Assembly (NCBI RefSeq): GCF_016703145.1
Contig: NZ_JADJCO010000003.1
Span: 496,001 to 560,000, forward strand
Origin: Ottowia sp.
GTDB taxonomy: Bacteria > Pseudomonadota > Gammaproteobacteria > Burkholderiales > Burkholderiaceae_C
Direction of reading: 5' to 3'
Length of the DNA: 64,000 nt
Part shown: piece after piece, positions 8,356-15,785 of the stretch
How the letters are laid out: every line of letters starts with the position of its first letter
Numbering within the stretch: position 1 is the first letter of the stretch
Notes under the pieces: model-generated
Told to the model about the DNA's origin: nothing
Seen by the model: the letters and a program-made list of their open reading frames with translations, nothing else
The model's database searches: none
Position numbers and translations under genes: made by a program

Positions 8356-8564
8356 TGTTCGGCTTCAACGAAGAACAGATCGCCTGGTTCGGCCTGACCA
8401 TCGGCGTGGCCGCCTTCATGCTCTACATGGTGTTCATCGTCGCCCAGCTCGCCTGGGAGTCGAAGGCGGGCAAGTTCGGCACCTTCGTGCTGTTCCTGGC
8501 GCTGGCCTTCGGCATGCTGGGCTTCGTGGCCAAGGGCGTGATCCAGTGGATGATCGATAAGTAG
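8355..8564 (+). CDS. DUF2788 small membrane protein
   Basis: 69 residues with two predicted transmembrane helices (about 10-30 and 43-63) joined by the basic loop ESKAGKFGTF, the conserved part of DUF2788 proteins in beta- and gammaproteobacteria. Function is unknown. It is translationally coupled to the DUF2189 gene and followed by a clear intrinsic terminator. Confidence 0.8.
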   Translation: MFGFNEEQIAWFGLTIGVAAFMLYMVFIVAQLAWESKAGKFGTFVLFLALAFGMLGFVAKGVIQWMIDK

Positions 8565-8590
8565 CCTGACACGCCGAGCCCCCGACAGCC

Positions 8591-8622
8591 AGCCCCTCCC
8601 CATCCGGTGAGGGGCTTTTTTT
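8591..8622 (+). terminator. intrinsic terminator after the DUF2189-DUF2788 pair
   Basis: Stem AGCCCCTC (8591-8598) pairs with GAGGGGCT (8609-8616) around a 10-base loop, followed by a run of seven T. This is a good Rho-independent terminator on the plus strand. Confidence 0.85.
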
Positions 8623-8634
8623 CCTTCAGAGAAA

Positions 8635-8791
8635 CCTGTGGACAGTTCTGGCACAAGCCGCCACTTGTCCACAGGCCGCGCCGCGTCGCCCGAGTTGTTC
8701 CTCTTCGTCCTTTGGGCCCACGGTGTCTTGCGCACACACGCGAACCCCGGGCAAGTGGCTGTCGCGACACGGTAATCCATCCTTGTCCACA
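8635..8791. promoter_or_regulatory. DnaA-box-like cluster upstream of minC
   Basis: The 466-base gap between the DUF2788 gene and minC holds no supported gene. It carries a perfect 10-bp inverted repeat, CCTGTGGACA (8635-8644) and TGTCCACAGG (8666-8675). There are two exact TTGTCCACA nonamers (8665-8673 and 8783-8791), one change from the DnaA box TTATCCACA, and a near match on the other strand (8637-8645). The rest is likely the minCDE promoter region. DnaA binding is inference. Confidence 0.45.
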
Positions 8792-9030
8792 AAAGCGCAG
8801 GACACCTACTACGACTACTAATGAATCACAAAGAGATAAGACAGAACAACCCCCGAACCGCCGCGCCGAGAAATGACCCTGGCGCCGGCGCCAGCCGGGC
8901 CCCGGCCCCGTTACATCCGCACGCCGAAACACCACCGTGGCACGGGGTGCGACTGTTAAGATCGGCCGGCTTTTTTCGCATTGCCTCCAGGCCCCGATCC
9001 CGACCCTCCGCCGCCGTTGTCCCGCGCCCC

Positions 9031-9798
9031 ATGTCCGTTGCCCTCGCCGGCCGCAGCCCCGCCACCTTTGAAATCAAGAGCGCCAGCCTGCCGCTGCTGG
9101 CGCTGCGCCTGAAGTCGGCCGACCTGGGCGCCCTGGCCGACGAGTTGGCGTCGCAGTACGGCGAGATGCCGGACTTCTTCGACGACGACCTGCTGGTGCT
9201 CGACTTGGCCGCGCTGCAGCCCGAGGGCGCGGACGCCGCCATCGACTTCGCCGGCCTGATCGACCTGCTGCGTCAGCGGGGCCTGCGCCCGCTGGCCGCG
9301 CGCGCCGGCAGCCCGGCGCAGATGGCCGCCGCCGCCGCCGCCGGCCTGCCCGCCGCGCCCGACGTGCGCGTGCAGGCCCCGCCGCGCCCGACCGAGACCG
9401 CGCCGGCCGCGACCGTCCCGGCCCCCGCCACGGCGGCCGAGCCGCCGGCCGCCGGCGCCCTGGTCGTCGACCGGCCGCTGCGTTCGGGCCAGCAGGTGTA
9501 CGCGCGCGGGCGCGACTTGGTGCTGCTGGCCATGGTCAACCCCGGCGCCGAGGTCATCGCCGACGGCCACATCCACGTCTATGCGCCGCTGCGCGGCCGC
9601 GCCATCGCCGGCGCGCGCGGCTGGCCCGAGGCGCGCATCTTCGCGCGCGAGATGCGGCCCGAACTGGTGTCCATCGCCGGCGTCTACCGCACCAGCGAGG
9701 AGCAGTTGCCCGAACCGGTGTGGGGCCGCGCGGCCTCGGTGCGCCTCAGCTCCACCGAGACGGGCGACAAGCTGTACTTCGAACCCATCCCGGATTGA
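9031..9798 (+). CDS. minC: septum-site inhibitor MinC
   Basis: 255 residues. The N-terminal FtsZ-antagonising domain (about 10-105, FEIKSASLPLLALRLKSADL) and the C-terminal beta-helix (about 150-250, including GQQVYARGRDLVLLAMVNPGAEV and GRAIAGARGW) are joined by a long Ala/Pro linker. MinC blocks Z-ring assembly near the poles when bound to MinD. The ATG at 9031 is used because the frame upstream is unlike any MinC. First gene of minCDE; minD follows after 55 bases. Confidence 0.95.
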   Translation: MSVALAGRSPATFEIKSASLPLLALRLKSADLGALADELASQYGEMPDFFDDDLLVLDLAALQPEGADAAIDFAGLIDLLRQRGLRPLAARAGSPAQMAAAAAAGLPAAPDVRVQAPPRPTETAPAATVPAPATAAEPPAAGALVVDRPLRSGQQVYARGRDLVLLAMVNPGAEVIADGHIHVYAPLRGRAIAGARGWPEARIFAREMRPELVSIAGVYRTSEEQLPEPVWGRAASVRLSSTETGDKLYFEPIPD

Positions 9799-9853
9799 CC
9801 AGCGAGAACGGGCCTTTCCTCCACCAACATGCACGAACCAAGGGTGCTCTGAC

Positions 9854-10669
9854 ATGGCAAGAATCGTTGTGGTGACCTCCGGCAAGGGCGGCGTGGGCAA
9901 GACCACCACCAGCGCCGCCTTCGCTTCCGGGCTGGCGCTGGCCGGCCACAAGACCGCGGTGATCGACTTCGACGTCGGGCTGCGCAATCTCGACCTCATC
10001 ATGGGCTGCGAGCGGCGCGTGGTGTACGACCTGATCAACGTCATCCAGGGCGAGGCCAACCTGACGCAGGCGCTCATCAAGGACAAGCAGTGCGACAACC
10101 TGTTCGTGCTGGCCGCCAGCCAGACGCGCGACAAGGACGCGCTGACGCAGGAGGGCGTGAAGAAGGTGCTCGACGACCTGGCGGCGATGGACTTCGACTA
10201 CATCGTCTGCGACTCGCCCGCCGGCATCGAGACCGGCGCGCTGCTGGCCATGCGCTACGCCGACGAGGCCCTGGTGGTGACCAACCCCGAAGTCTCCAGC
10301 GTGCGCGACTCCGACCGCATCCTGGGCATGCTGGGCAGCAAGACGCAGCGCGCCATCGATGGCAAGGAGCCGGTCAAGGAGCACTTGCTCATCACCCGCT
10401 ACAACCCGGGCCGCGTGGCCGAAGGGCAGATGCTGAGCCTGCAGGACATCCAGGACATCCTGCGCATCAAGCTGATCGGCGTCATCCCCGAGAGCGAGGC
10501 GGTGCTGCAGGCGTCCAACCAGGGCCTGCCCGCCGTGCACTTGAAGGGTACCGACGTGTCCGGCGCCTACGAGGACGTGATCGAGCGCTTCCTGGGCGCC
10601 GACAAACCCCTGCGCTTCGTCCAGGCCGAGAAGCCGGGTTTCTTCAAGCGCCTGTTCGGAGGCCGGTGA
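9854..10669 (+). CDS. minD: cell-division ATPase MinD
   Basis: 271 residues. Deviant Walker A is GKGGVGKTTTSAAFA near residues 10-24; the DFDVGLRNLDLIMGCERRVV signature and CDSPAGIE (Walker B region) follow. The C-terminal amphipathic helix GFFKRLFGG targets the membrane. ATP-bound MinD dimerises on the membrane, recruits MinC and is released by MinE, producing pole-to-pole oscillation. minE starts 3 bases after its stop. Confidence 0.97.
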   Translation: MARIVVVTSGKGGVGKTTTSAAFASGLALAGHKTAVIDFDVGLRNLDLIMGCERRVVYDLINVIQGEANLTQALIKDKQCDNLFVLAASQTRDKDALTQEGVKKVLDDLAAMDFDYIVCDSPAGIETGALLAMRYADEALVVTNPEVSSVRDSDRILGMLGSKTQRAIDGKEPVKEHLLITRYNPGRVAEGQMLSLQDIQDILRIKLIGVIPESEAVLQASNQGLPAVHLKGTDVSGAYEDVIERFLGADKPLRFVQAEKPGFFKRLFGGR

Positions 10670-10672
10670 GCC

Positions 10673-10960
10673 ATGTCCTTCTTCAGCTTTTTCCTGGGCG
10701 AGAAGAAAAAGACCGCCAGCGTCGCCAAGGAGCGCCTGCAGATCATCCTGGCGCACGAGCGTTCGGGCGGCAATGCCGGCAAGCCCGACTACCTGCCCGA
10801 CCTGCAGCGGGACCTGATCGCCGTCATCAGCCGGTACGTCAAGATCGACCCCAAGGACATCAGGGTGCACCTGGAGCGCCAGGACGACCTGGAGGTGCTG
10901 GAGGTCAAGATCGAGCTGCCCGAGAAGGCCGACAAGCCCGAGATCGCCGTCAAGGCTTAG
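10673..10960 (+). CDS. minE: cell-division topological factor MinE
   Basis: 95 residues. An N-terminal membrane-targeting and MinD-stimulating segment (SFFSFFLGEKKKTASVAKER, then LQIILAHER) is followed by the dimerisation domain (YLPDLQRDLIAVISRYVKI). It activates the MinD ATPase and restricts the inhibitor to the poles. Last gene of minCDE. A family A repeat follows and is shared with the end of the convergent kinase gene. Confidence 0.97.
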   Translation: MSFFSFFLGEKKKTASVAKERLQIILAHERSGGNAGKPDYLPDLQRDLIAVISRYVKIDPKDIRVHLERQDDLEVLEVKIELPEKADKPEIAVKA

Positions 10961-10968
10961 GTTTTCGG

Positions 10969-11024
10969 CCAAATCGGGCTGAAGCCCGCACCCGTATTGC
11001 GCGAACAGCTATTTTTTAGATAGC
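10969..11024 (+). repeat. family A repeat between minE and the convergent kinase gene
   Basis: Reads CAAATCGGGCTGAAGCCCGC, ACCCGTATTGCGCG, AACAGCTATTTTTTAGATAG. The hairpin GGGCTGAAGCCC is present. On the minus strand the repeat supplies the last residues (about LSKK) and the TAG stop of the kinase at 11009. Confidence 0.85.
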
Positions 11025-12349
11025 GAGCCCGTGCCGGGCAGCGCCAGTTCGATCCGCGCCTCGAAGCCGCGCGCGCGGCCGGGCGGGGGCGACGACAGGG
11101 CGAGCACGCCGCCGTGCCGCGCCACGATGCTCGACGCGATCGACAGGCCCAGCCCGTACCCCGCCTGGTCGCGTGCGTGGCGCACGTGGCGTTCGCGCAG
11201 CGTGGCCAGTTGTTCGGCGGGCACGCCCGGCCCGGCGTCGCGCACGATCAGGCTGGCGGGAGCGTGCACCTCGATCTCGACCGCGGCGCCGGCGCTGTAG
11301 CGCAGGGCGTTTTCGACCAGGTTGCGCAGGGCGATGGCCAGCGTGTCGGCGTCGCCCTGCACGGGAGCCATGGGGCTGTCGGGCAGGATCAGGTCGAGCC
11401 GGCGGCGCGCGTCCAGGCTGGCCCAGAACTCGTGGGCGACGGTGCTGGCCAGGGTGTCGAGCCGCACCGGCTCGTGGGACAGCGCGGCGCCCGATTCGGC
11501 GCGCGAGAGCTGCAGCAGCTTCTCGGTGCGTTCGCGCAGGGTGCGCAGGGCGCCGTGGGCGGCGCGCACGTGGGGGTCGTCGAGGCCGGCGTCGAAGGCG
11601 GTCTGCAGGCGCAGCTGCGCCACGGCCAGCGGCGTGCGCAGCTCGTGCGCGGCGTTGGCGGCCAGCGCGCGCTCGACGTCGAGCGCGTGCGCCAGCCGCT
11701 CCAGCAGGCGGTTCACGTCCTCGCCGACCGAGGCCAGCTCGGCCGGCAGGCCGCTCAGAGCGAGCGGGCGCAGATCCCCCGCGCCGCGCTCGCCGATCTG
11801 GCGCTGCAGCGCGTGCAGCACGCGCAGCTCGCGCGTGGCCACGCGGGGCAGGGCCCAGGCCAGCACCGCCAGCCCGGCCGCGGCGGCGACCAGCAGCACC
11901 AGCAACGCCTCGCGCCACTCCTGGTTGCGCTCGGACAGGGGGTCGGCCAGCAGGAAGAAGACCGGCTGCCGCGGGTGCGCCACCACGTGGATGCGCCAGG
12001 CCTCGGTGTCGTGGAAGCCGGGCCGCAGCGGCACGCCGAAGGGCTGCGCGGGGGCCTGTGGGGAGCGCAGCAGCAGCCGGCCGGCGGGGTCGAGGAGCTG
12101 GTAGATCAGCGGCCGGTCGTGGAACAGCGGTTCATCGGCCACGACGGGCCGCGCCGGGCCGGCGCGGTCGAGCTGGAACATCGCCACGTCGAAGATGCGG
12201 TGCGCGCTCTCGGCCAGTTCGGCGTCGAAGTTCTCCTCGATCTCGTGGTTGAGGAAGAAGGCCACGGCGGCCACGCCGGCGAGCCAGACCAGGGCCAGGC
12301 TCAGCACGAGCGCGCGGGCCAGGCGCCAGGCCAGGGTGCGGGTGGTCAT
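11009..12349 (-). CDS. PmrB/QseC-like sensor histidine kinase
   Basis: 446 residues. Transmembrane helices lie at about 13-34 and 148-168, flanking a periplasmic sensor of about 110 residues. A HAMP-like linker is followed by the DHp helix with H235 in ANAAHELRTPLAVAQLRLQT and a HATPase domain (NLVENALRY, VRDAGPGVP, GYGLGLSIASSIVARHGG). Its ATG overlaps the stop of the response regulator (ATGA). An eptA-like gene is divergent from the pair, which argues for PmrAB-type control of lipid A modification; QseBC is the alternative name by sequence type. The C-terminal residues and stop codon come from a family A repeat. Confidence 0.85.
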   Translation of the reverse strand: MTTRTLAWRLARALVLSLALVWLAGVAAVAFFLNHEIEENFDAELAESAHRIFDVAMFQLDRAGPARPVVADEPLFHDRPLIYQLLDPAGRLLLRSPQAPAQPFGVPLRPGFHDTEAWRIHVVAHPRQPVFFLLADPLSERNQEWREALLVLLVAAAAGLAVLAWALPRVATRELRVLHALQRQIGERGAGDLRPLALSGLPAELASVGEDVNRLLERLAHALDVERALAANAAHELRTPLAVAQLRLQTAFDAGLDDPHVRAAHGALRTLRERTEKLLQLSRAESGAALSHEPVRLDTLASTVAHEFWASLDARRRLDLILPDSPMAPVQGDADTLAIALRNLVENALRYSAGAAVEIEVHAPASLIVRDAGPGVPAEQLATLRERHVRHARDQAGYGLGLSIASSIVARHGGVLALSSPPPGRARGFEARIELALPGTGSLSKK

Positions 12350-13041
12350 CGGGGGTCGCCGGACGGGGCGGGGCCGTCGGCCCCGAGGCGGTAGCCCAGG
12401 CCGCGCTGTGTCTGGATGGCCTCGCGCCCGAGCTTGCGCCGCAGGCGGCTGACGAAGACTTCCAGCGTGTTGCTGTCGGCCTCGGCGTCGAAGCCGTACA
12501 GCGCGTCCAGCAGCGTCTCGCGGGTGTGCAGCCAGCCAGGGCGCGCGGCCAGCACGCGCAGCAGGGCCCATTCCTTGGGCGTGAGCACGATGGGCACGCC
12601 GCCCTTGCGCACGGCCTCGCGGGCCAGGTCGATCTCCAGCGGCCCCAGCCGCAGCGTGGCGCCGCCCGCGCCGCCGCCGGCCGCCAGGCGCCGGTTGACG
12701 GCGCGCAGGCGCGCCAGCAGCTCCTCGGGGTCGTAGGGCTTGACGAGGTAGTCGTCCGCGCCGGCGTCCAGCCCGCGGATGCGGTCGCTCACTTGATCGC
12801 GCGCCGTCACCACCAGGGTCACGGGCGTGCTGGGCAGCGCGCGCAGCGCCGGCATCAGCGCCAGGCCGTCGCCGTCGGGCAGGTGCAGGTCCAGCAGCAC
12901 GGCGGCGTAGGCCGCGCCGGCGATGTGCGCGCGCGCCTCGGCCAGCGTGGCCACGGCATCGATGGTGTACGACTTGGCGCGCAGGTAGCCGCACACGGCC
13001 TGGGCCAGGGCGGGGTCGTCTTCGACCAGGAGGATGCGCAT
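12346..13041 (-). CDS. PmrA/QseB-like OmpR-family response regulator
   Basis: 231 residues from the ATG at 13041, which gives the canonical MRILLVEDDP start; a TTG 30 bases earlier is less likely. The receiver domain has phospho-acceptor D51 (LLDLHLPDGDG) and K in DYLVKPYDP. The winged helix spans about 135-225 (LTPKEWALLRVLAARPG, SNTLEVFVSRLRRKLG). It should bind paired direct repeats such as TTCAGG-N5-TTCAGG at 13110-13126, in front of the transferase gene. Confidence 0.87.
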   Translation of the reverse strand: MRILLVEDDPALAQAVCGYLRAKSYTIDAVATLAEARAHIAGAAYAAVLLDLHLPDGDGLALMPALRALPSTPVTLVVTARDQVSDRIRGLDAGADDYLVKPYDPEELLARLRAVNRRLAAGGGAGGATLRLGPLEIDLAREAVRKGGVPIVLTPKEWALLRVLAARPGWLHTRETLLDALYGFDAEADSNTLEVFVSRLRRKLGREAIQTQRGLGYRLGADGPAPSGDPR

Positions 13042-13109
13042 GGACGGGCCGGTGGAAGAGGCAGTGGACAAGGATGCGCCGCCAAGATGAACGGAGTCTG
13101 ACCGCGCGG

Positions 13110-13126
13110 TTCAGGGCCGCTTCAGG
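13110..13126 (+). promoter_or_regulatory. PmrA/QseB-type direct-repeat box
   Basis: TTCAGG at 13110-13115 and again at 13121-13126, an 11-bp repeat period (one helical turn) as in PmrA and other OmpR-family boxes. It lies 22 bases upstream of the eptA-like start and 68 bases upstream of the divergent regulator start, so it could serve both. Functional assignment is inferred from spacing and context. Confidence 0.5.
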
Positions 13127-13147
13127 CTCGGATTCTAGGTTCGCGGG

Positions 13148-14881
13148 ATGCCCTTCGTGATCTCCGGCGCCGCGCGCGCCGCCTTGCCTTCGCCGCCCGC
13201 GGCCTCTTCCTGGCGGCAGCGCTGCGTGGCGCTCTGGCGCGCGCCGCGCAGTCCCCAGGCCATCGTGTGCGTGCTGGCCGCCTGGCTGGTGCTGGTGGCC
13301 AACGGGGCCTTGTGGGCGCGCCTGGGGCAGGCCGACGGCTACAACGGCTCGCTGGTCTTGTTGCGCGCGGCCTTCGCCTGGCTGGCCCTGTGGGGCACGG
13401 TGCTGCTGCTGGGGCTGACGGCCTGGCCGCGCGGCATGAAGCCGGCGTGGACCGTGCTGCTGGTGGTGGCCGCCTGCGCGCAGCACTTCATGCTGGCCTA
13501 TGGCGTGGTGATCGACGGCGGGATGGTGCGCAACGTGCTGCAGACCCACGCGAGCGAGAGCGCCGACCTGTGGAGCCCCGGGCTGGCGGCGCATCTGCTG
13601 CTGGTGGCCGGCCTGCCGCTGGCGTGGCTGTGGCAGGTGCCGGTGCGGCGCGCCGGCGCGTGGCGCAGCCTGGGCCGCACCGGGGCGCTGCTGCTGGGCG
13701 CCAGCGCGCTGCTGCTGCTGGGGGTGCTGGGCCTGTACCGCGAGCTGGCGCCGGTGGTGCGCAACAACATGGCGCTGCGCTTCGCCTTCAACCCGGTCAG
13801 TCCGGTGCTGGCGGTGGCGGACGTGGTGATCAAGCCGCTGCTGCGCCGGCCCCGGCCCCGGCCCTTCGTCAGCATCACGGCGGGGGCCGAACTGGGCGCC
13901 AGCTACGGCGCCGCCGCGCGGCCGCCGCTGCTGGTGCTGGTGGTGGGCGAGACGGCGCGCGCCGACCACTTCGGCCTGAACGGCTATGCGCGCGACACCA
14001 CGCCGGAGCTGGCCCGGCGCGGCGTGCTGAGCTGGCGCGACGTGCGTTCGTGCGGCACCAGCACGCTGCAGTCGGTGCCGTGCATGTTCTCGCACCTGGG
14101 GCGCGAGGCCTTCGTGCGCCGCGCCGCCAACCACGACAACCTGCTGGACGTGCTGCGGCAGGCCGGCCTGGCCGTGCTGTGGCTGGACAACCAGGCCGGC
14201 TGCAAGGGCGTGTGCGAGCGCGTGCCCAGCGCCTCGACCGAGGACGCGCAGGACACCGCCGCCGGCCGCCGCCTGTGCGAGGGCGGCGAATGCCTGGACG
14301 AGCTGATGCTGGACGGCTTGGACGAGCGCATCGCCGCGCTGCCCGAGGCCCGGCGTCGCCGGGGCGTGGTGCTGGTGCTGCACCAGATGGGCAGCCACGG
14401 CCCGGCGTACCACAAGCGCTCCAGCGCCGGGGCCAAGGCGTTCCAGCCCGAGTGCCGCACCCATGCGCTGGCCGATTGCGCGCGCGAGGAACTGGTCAAC
14501 GTGTACGACAACTCCATCCGCGAGACCGACCGCTTCCTCGCGCACACCCTCGACTGGCTGCGCGCGCGCCAGGCGCGTTTCGACACCGGCTTTCTGTACC
14601 TGTCGGACCACGGCGAATCGCTGGGCGAGATGGGCCTGTACCTGCACGGCATGCCCTACGCCGTGGCGCCCGAGGCGCAGAAGCGCGTGCCCCTGGTCGC
14701 CTGGACCGGCCCGCTGGGCAAGCGCACCGGCATCGACGCCGGGTGCCTGCGCGGCACGCTCGACGCGCCGCTGACCCACGACCACCTGTACCACACGGTG
14801 CTGGCCCTGATGGACGTGCGCAGCCCCACCTACCGGCCCGGGCTCGACGCGTTCGCGCCGTGCCGCGGCAGCCCGGCATGA
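13148..14881 (+). CDS. eptA: lipid A phosphoethanolamine transferase, EptA-like
   Basis: 577 residues: about five N-terminal membrane helices (to about residue 200) and a periplasmic sulfatase-fold domain. Metal and active-site motifs are GETARADHFGLNGY (E268), SCGTSTLQSVPCMFS (nucleophilic Thr) and SDHGESLGEMGLYLHG. Multiple Cys residues fit the disulfide-rich EptA domain. The enzyme adds phosphoethanolamine to lipid A, lowering negative charge and binding of cationic peptides such as polymyxin. The divergent two-component pair and the TTCAGG box at 13110 suggest inducible expression. The acceptor position is not deducible here. Confidence 0.9.
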   Translation: MPFVISGAARAALPSPPAASSWRQRCVALWRAPRSPQAIVCVLAAWLVLVANGALWARLGQADGYNGSLVLLRAAFAWLALWGTVLLLGLTAWPRGMKPAWTVLLVVAACAQHFMLAYGVVIDGGMVRNVLQTHASESADLWSPGLAAHLLLVAGLPLAWLWQVPVRRAGAWRSLGRTGALLLGASALLLLGVLGLYRELAPVVRNNMALRFAFNPVSPVLAVADVVIKPLLRRPRPRPFVSITAGAELGASYGAAARPPLLVLVVGETARADHFGLNGYARDTTPELARRGVLSWRDVRSCGTSTLQSVPCMFSHLGREAFVRRAANHDNLLDVLRQAGLAVLWLDNQAGCKGVCERVPSASTEDAQDTAAGRRLCEGGECLDELMLDGLDERIAALPEARRRRGVVLVLHQMGSHGPAYHKRSSAGAKAFQPECRTHALADCAREELVNVYDNSIRETDRFLAHTLDWLRARQARFDTGFLYLSDHGESLGEMGLYLHGMPYAVAPEAQKRVPLVAWTGPLGKRTGIDAGCLRGTLDAPLTHDHLYHTVLALMDVRSPTYRPGLDAFAPCRGSPA

Positions 14882-14913
14882 GGGGCTTGGCCTCTCCGTT
14901 GGTGCGTTCTGGA

Positions 14914-14970
14914 TCAAAGTGGCCATGAGCCCGCACCCGCCATGTGCCGAAAGCTATCATTAGAGTAGCG
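14914..14970 (+). repeat. family A repeat between eptA and creB
   Basis: Contains GGCCATGAGCCCGCACCCG, CATGTGCCGAAAGCTATCAT and TAGAGTAG. It ends 17 bases before the creB ATG, so it lies in that gene's leader or promoter region. Confidence 0.8.
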
Positions 14971-14987
14971 TCCTAGAATTGGAAGCC

Positions 14988-15785
14988 ATGCCGGCTTCCA
15001 CCCCCGCGCCGCCCGTCGGCAAGCCCGTCATCCTGGTGGTGGAGGACGAGCCCGGCATCGCCGACACCCTGCACTACGTCCTGGCCAGCGACGGCTTCGA
15101 GCCGCTGCACTGCGCCAGCGCGCGCGAGGCCGTCGAGCGCTTCGCCGCCCGCGCGCCCGACCTGGCCATCCTCGACGTCGGCCTGCCCGACATGAACGGC
15201 TTCGAGCTGTTCCGGCAGCTCCAGGCGCTGCCCGGCGGCAAGCGGGTGCCCATGCTCTTTCTCACCGCGCGCTCGGCCGAGATCGACCGCGTCGTCGGCC
15301 TGGAGCTGGGCGCCGACGACTACGTGGCCAAGCCCTTCTCGCCGCGCGAGCTGGTGGCGCGCGTGCGCACCATCCTGCGCCGCAGCCAGCGCGGGGAGGC
15401 GGCGGAAAACGCAGCGGATTCCAAGGAAAAACCGACATCAGCCCGCTTGGATACTGCGCCGACAGCTATTGAAAATGAAGCAACCCGGCCCACCCGCCAC
15501 GGCCCCTTCGAGCTGGACGCCGAGCGCCGCCTGATCCGCTACCACGGCCAGCGGCTGGACCTGGCACGCTACGAATACGGCCTGCTGGCCACGCTGATCC
15601 AGCGCCCCGGCCGCGTGTTCACGCGCGGCGAACTGCTGGCGCGCGTGTGGGACGAGCGGGCCGAGAGCTTCGACCGCACCGTCGACGCCCACGTCAAGAC
15701 CCTGCGCGCCAAGCTGCGCGCCGTGCGGCCGGGCGACGACCCGATCCGCACCCTGCGCGGCGTGGGCTACGCGCTGAACGAGTGA
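14988..15785 (+). CDS. creB: CreB-like response regulator with a repeat in its interdomain linker
   Basis: 265 residues from the ATG at 14988; a TTG nine bases earlier is rejected. The receiver domain has D63 (AILDVGLPDMNGF) and K in DYVAKPFSPRELVAR. The winged helix begins near FELDAERRLIRYHGQRLDL and ends LRGVGYALNE. Between the two domains is an unusually long linker (about 140-170, DSKEKPTSARLDTAPTAIEN) that matches a family A repeat, 15421-15480. It is followed by a CreC-type kinase overlapping by 4 bases. In enterobacteria CreBC responds to growth conditions and controls metabolic and beta-lactamase-related genes. Confidence 0.85.
   Translation: MPASTPAPPVGKPVILVVEDEPGIADTLHYVLASDGFEPLHCASAREAVERFAARAPDLAILDVGLPDMNGFELFRQLQALPGGKRVPMLFLTARSAEIDRVVGLELGADDYVAKPFSPRELVARVRTILRRSQRGEAAENAADSKEKPTSARLDTAPTAIENEATRPTRHGPFELDAERRLIRYHGQRLDLARYEYGLLATLIQRPGRVFTRGELLARVWDERAESFDRTVDAHVKTLRAKLRAVRPGDDPIRTLRGVGYALNE
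15421..15480 (+). repeat. family A repeat in the creB linker
   Basis: Reads ATCAGCCCGCTTGGATACTG, CGCCGACAGCTATTGAAAAT. It is translated in frame between the receiver and DNA-binding domains, a position where an insertion is structurally tolerable. Confidence 0.85.

Noticed and set aside
8565..9030. oriC of the chromosome.
   Set aside because: There are DnaA-like boxes but no dnaA, dnaN or rpmH nearby, no AT-rich unwinding region, and parS sites are 19 kb away.
12350..14926. A very long minus-strand open frame upstream of the kinase, opposite the transferase gene and the regulator.
   Set aside because: High GC removes stop codons; its product is low-complexity Arg/Gln/His sequence, while the other frames hold recognised domains.
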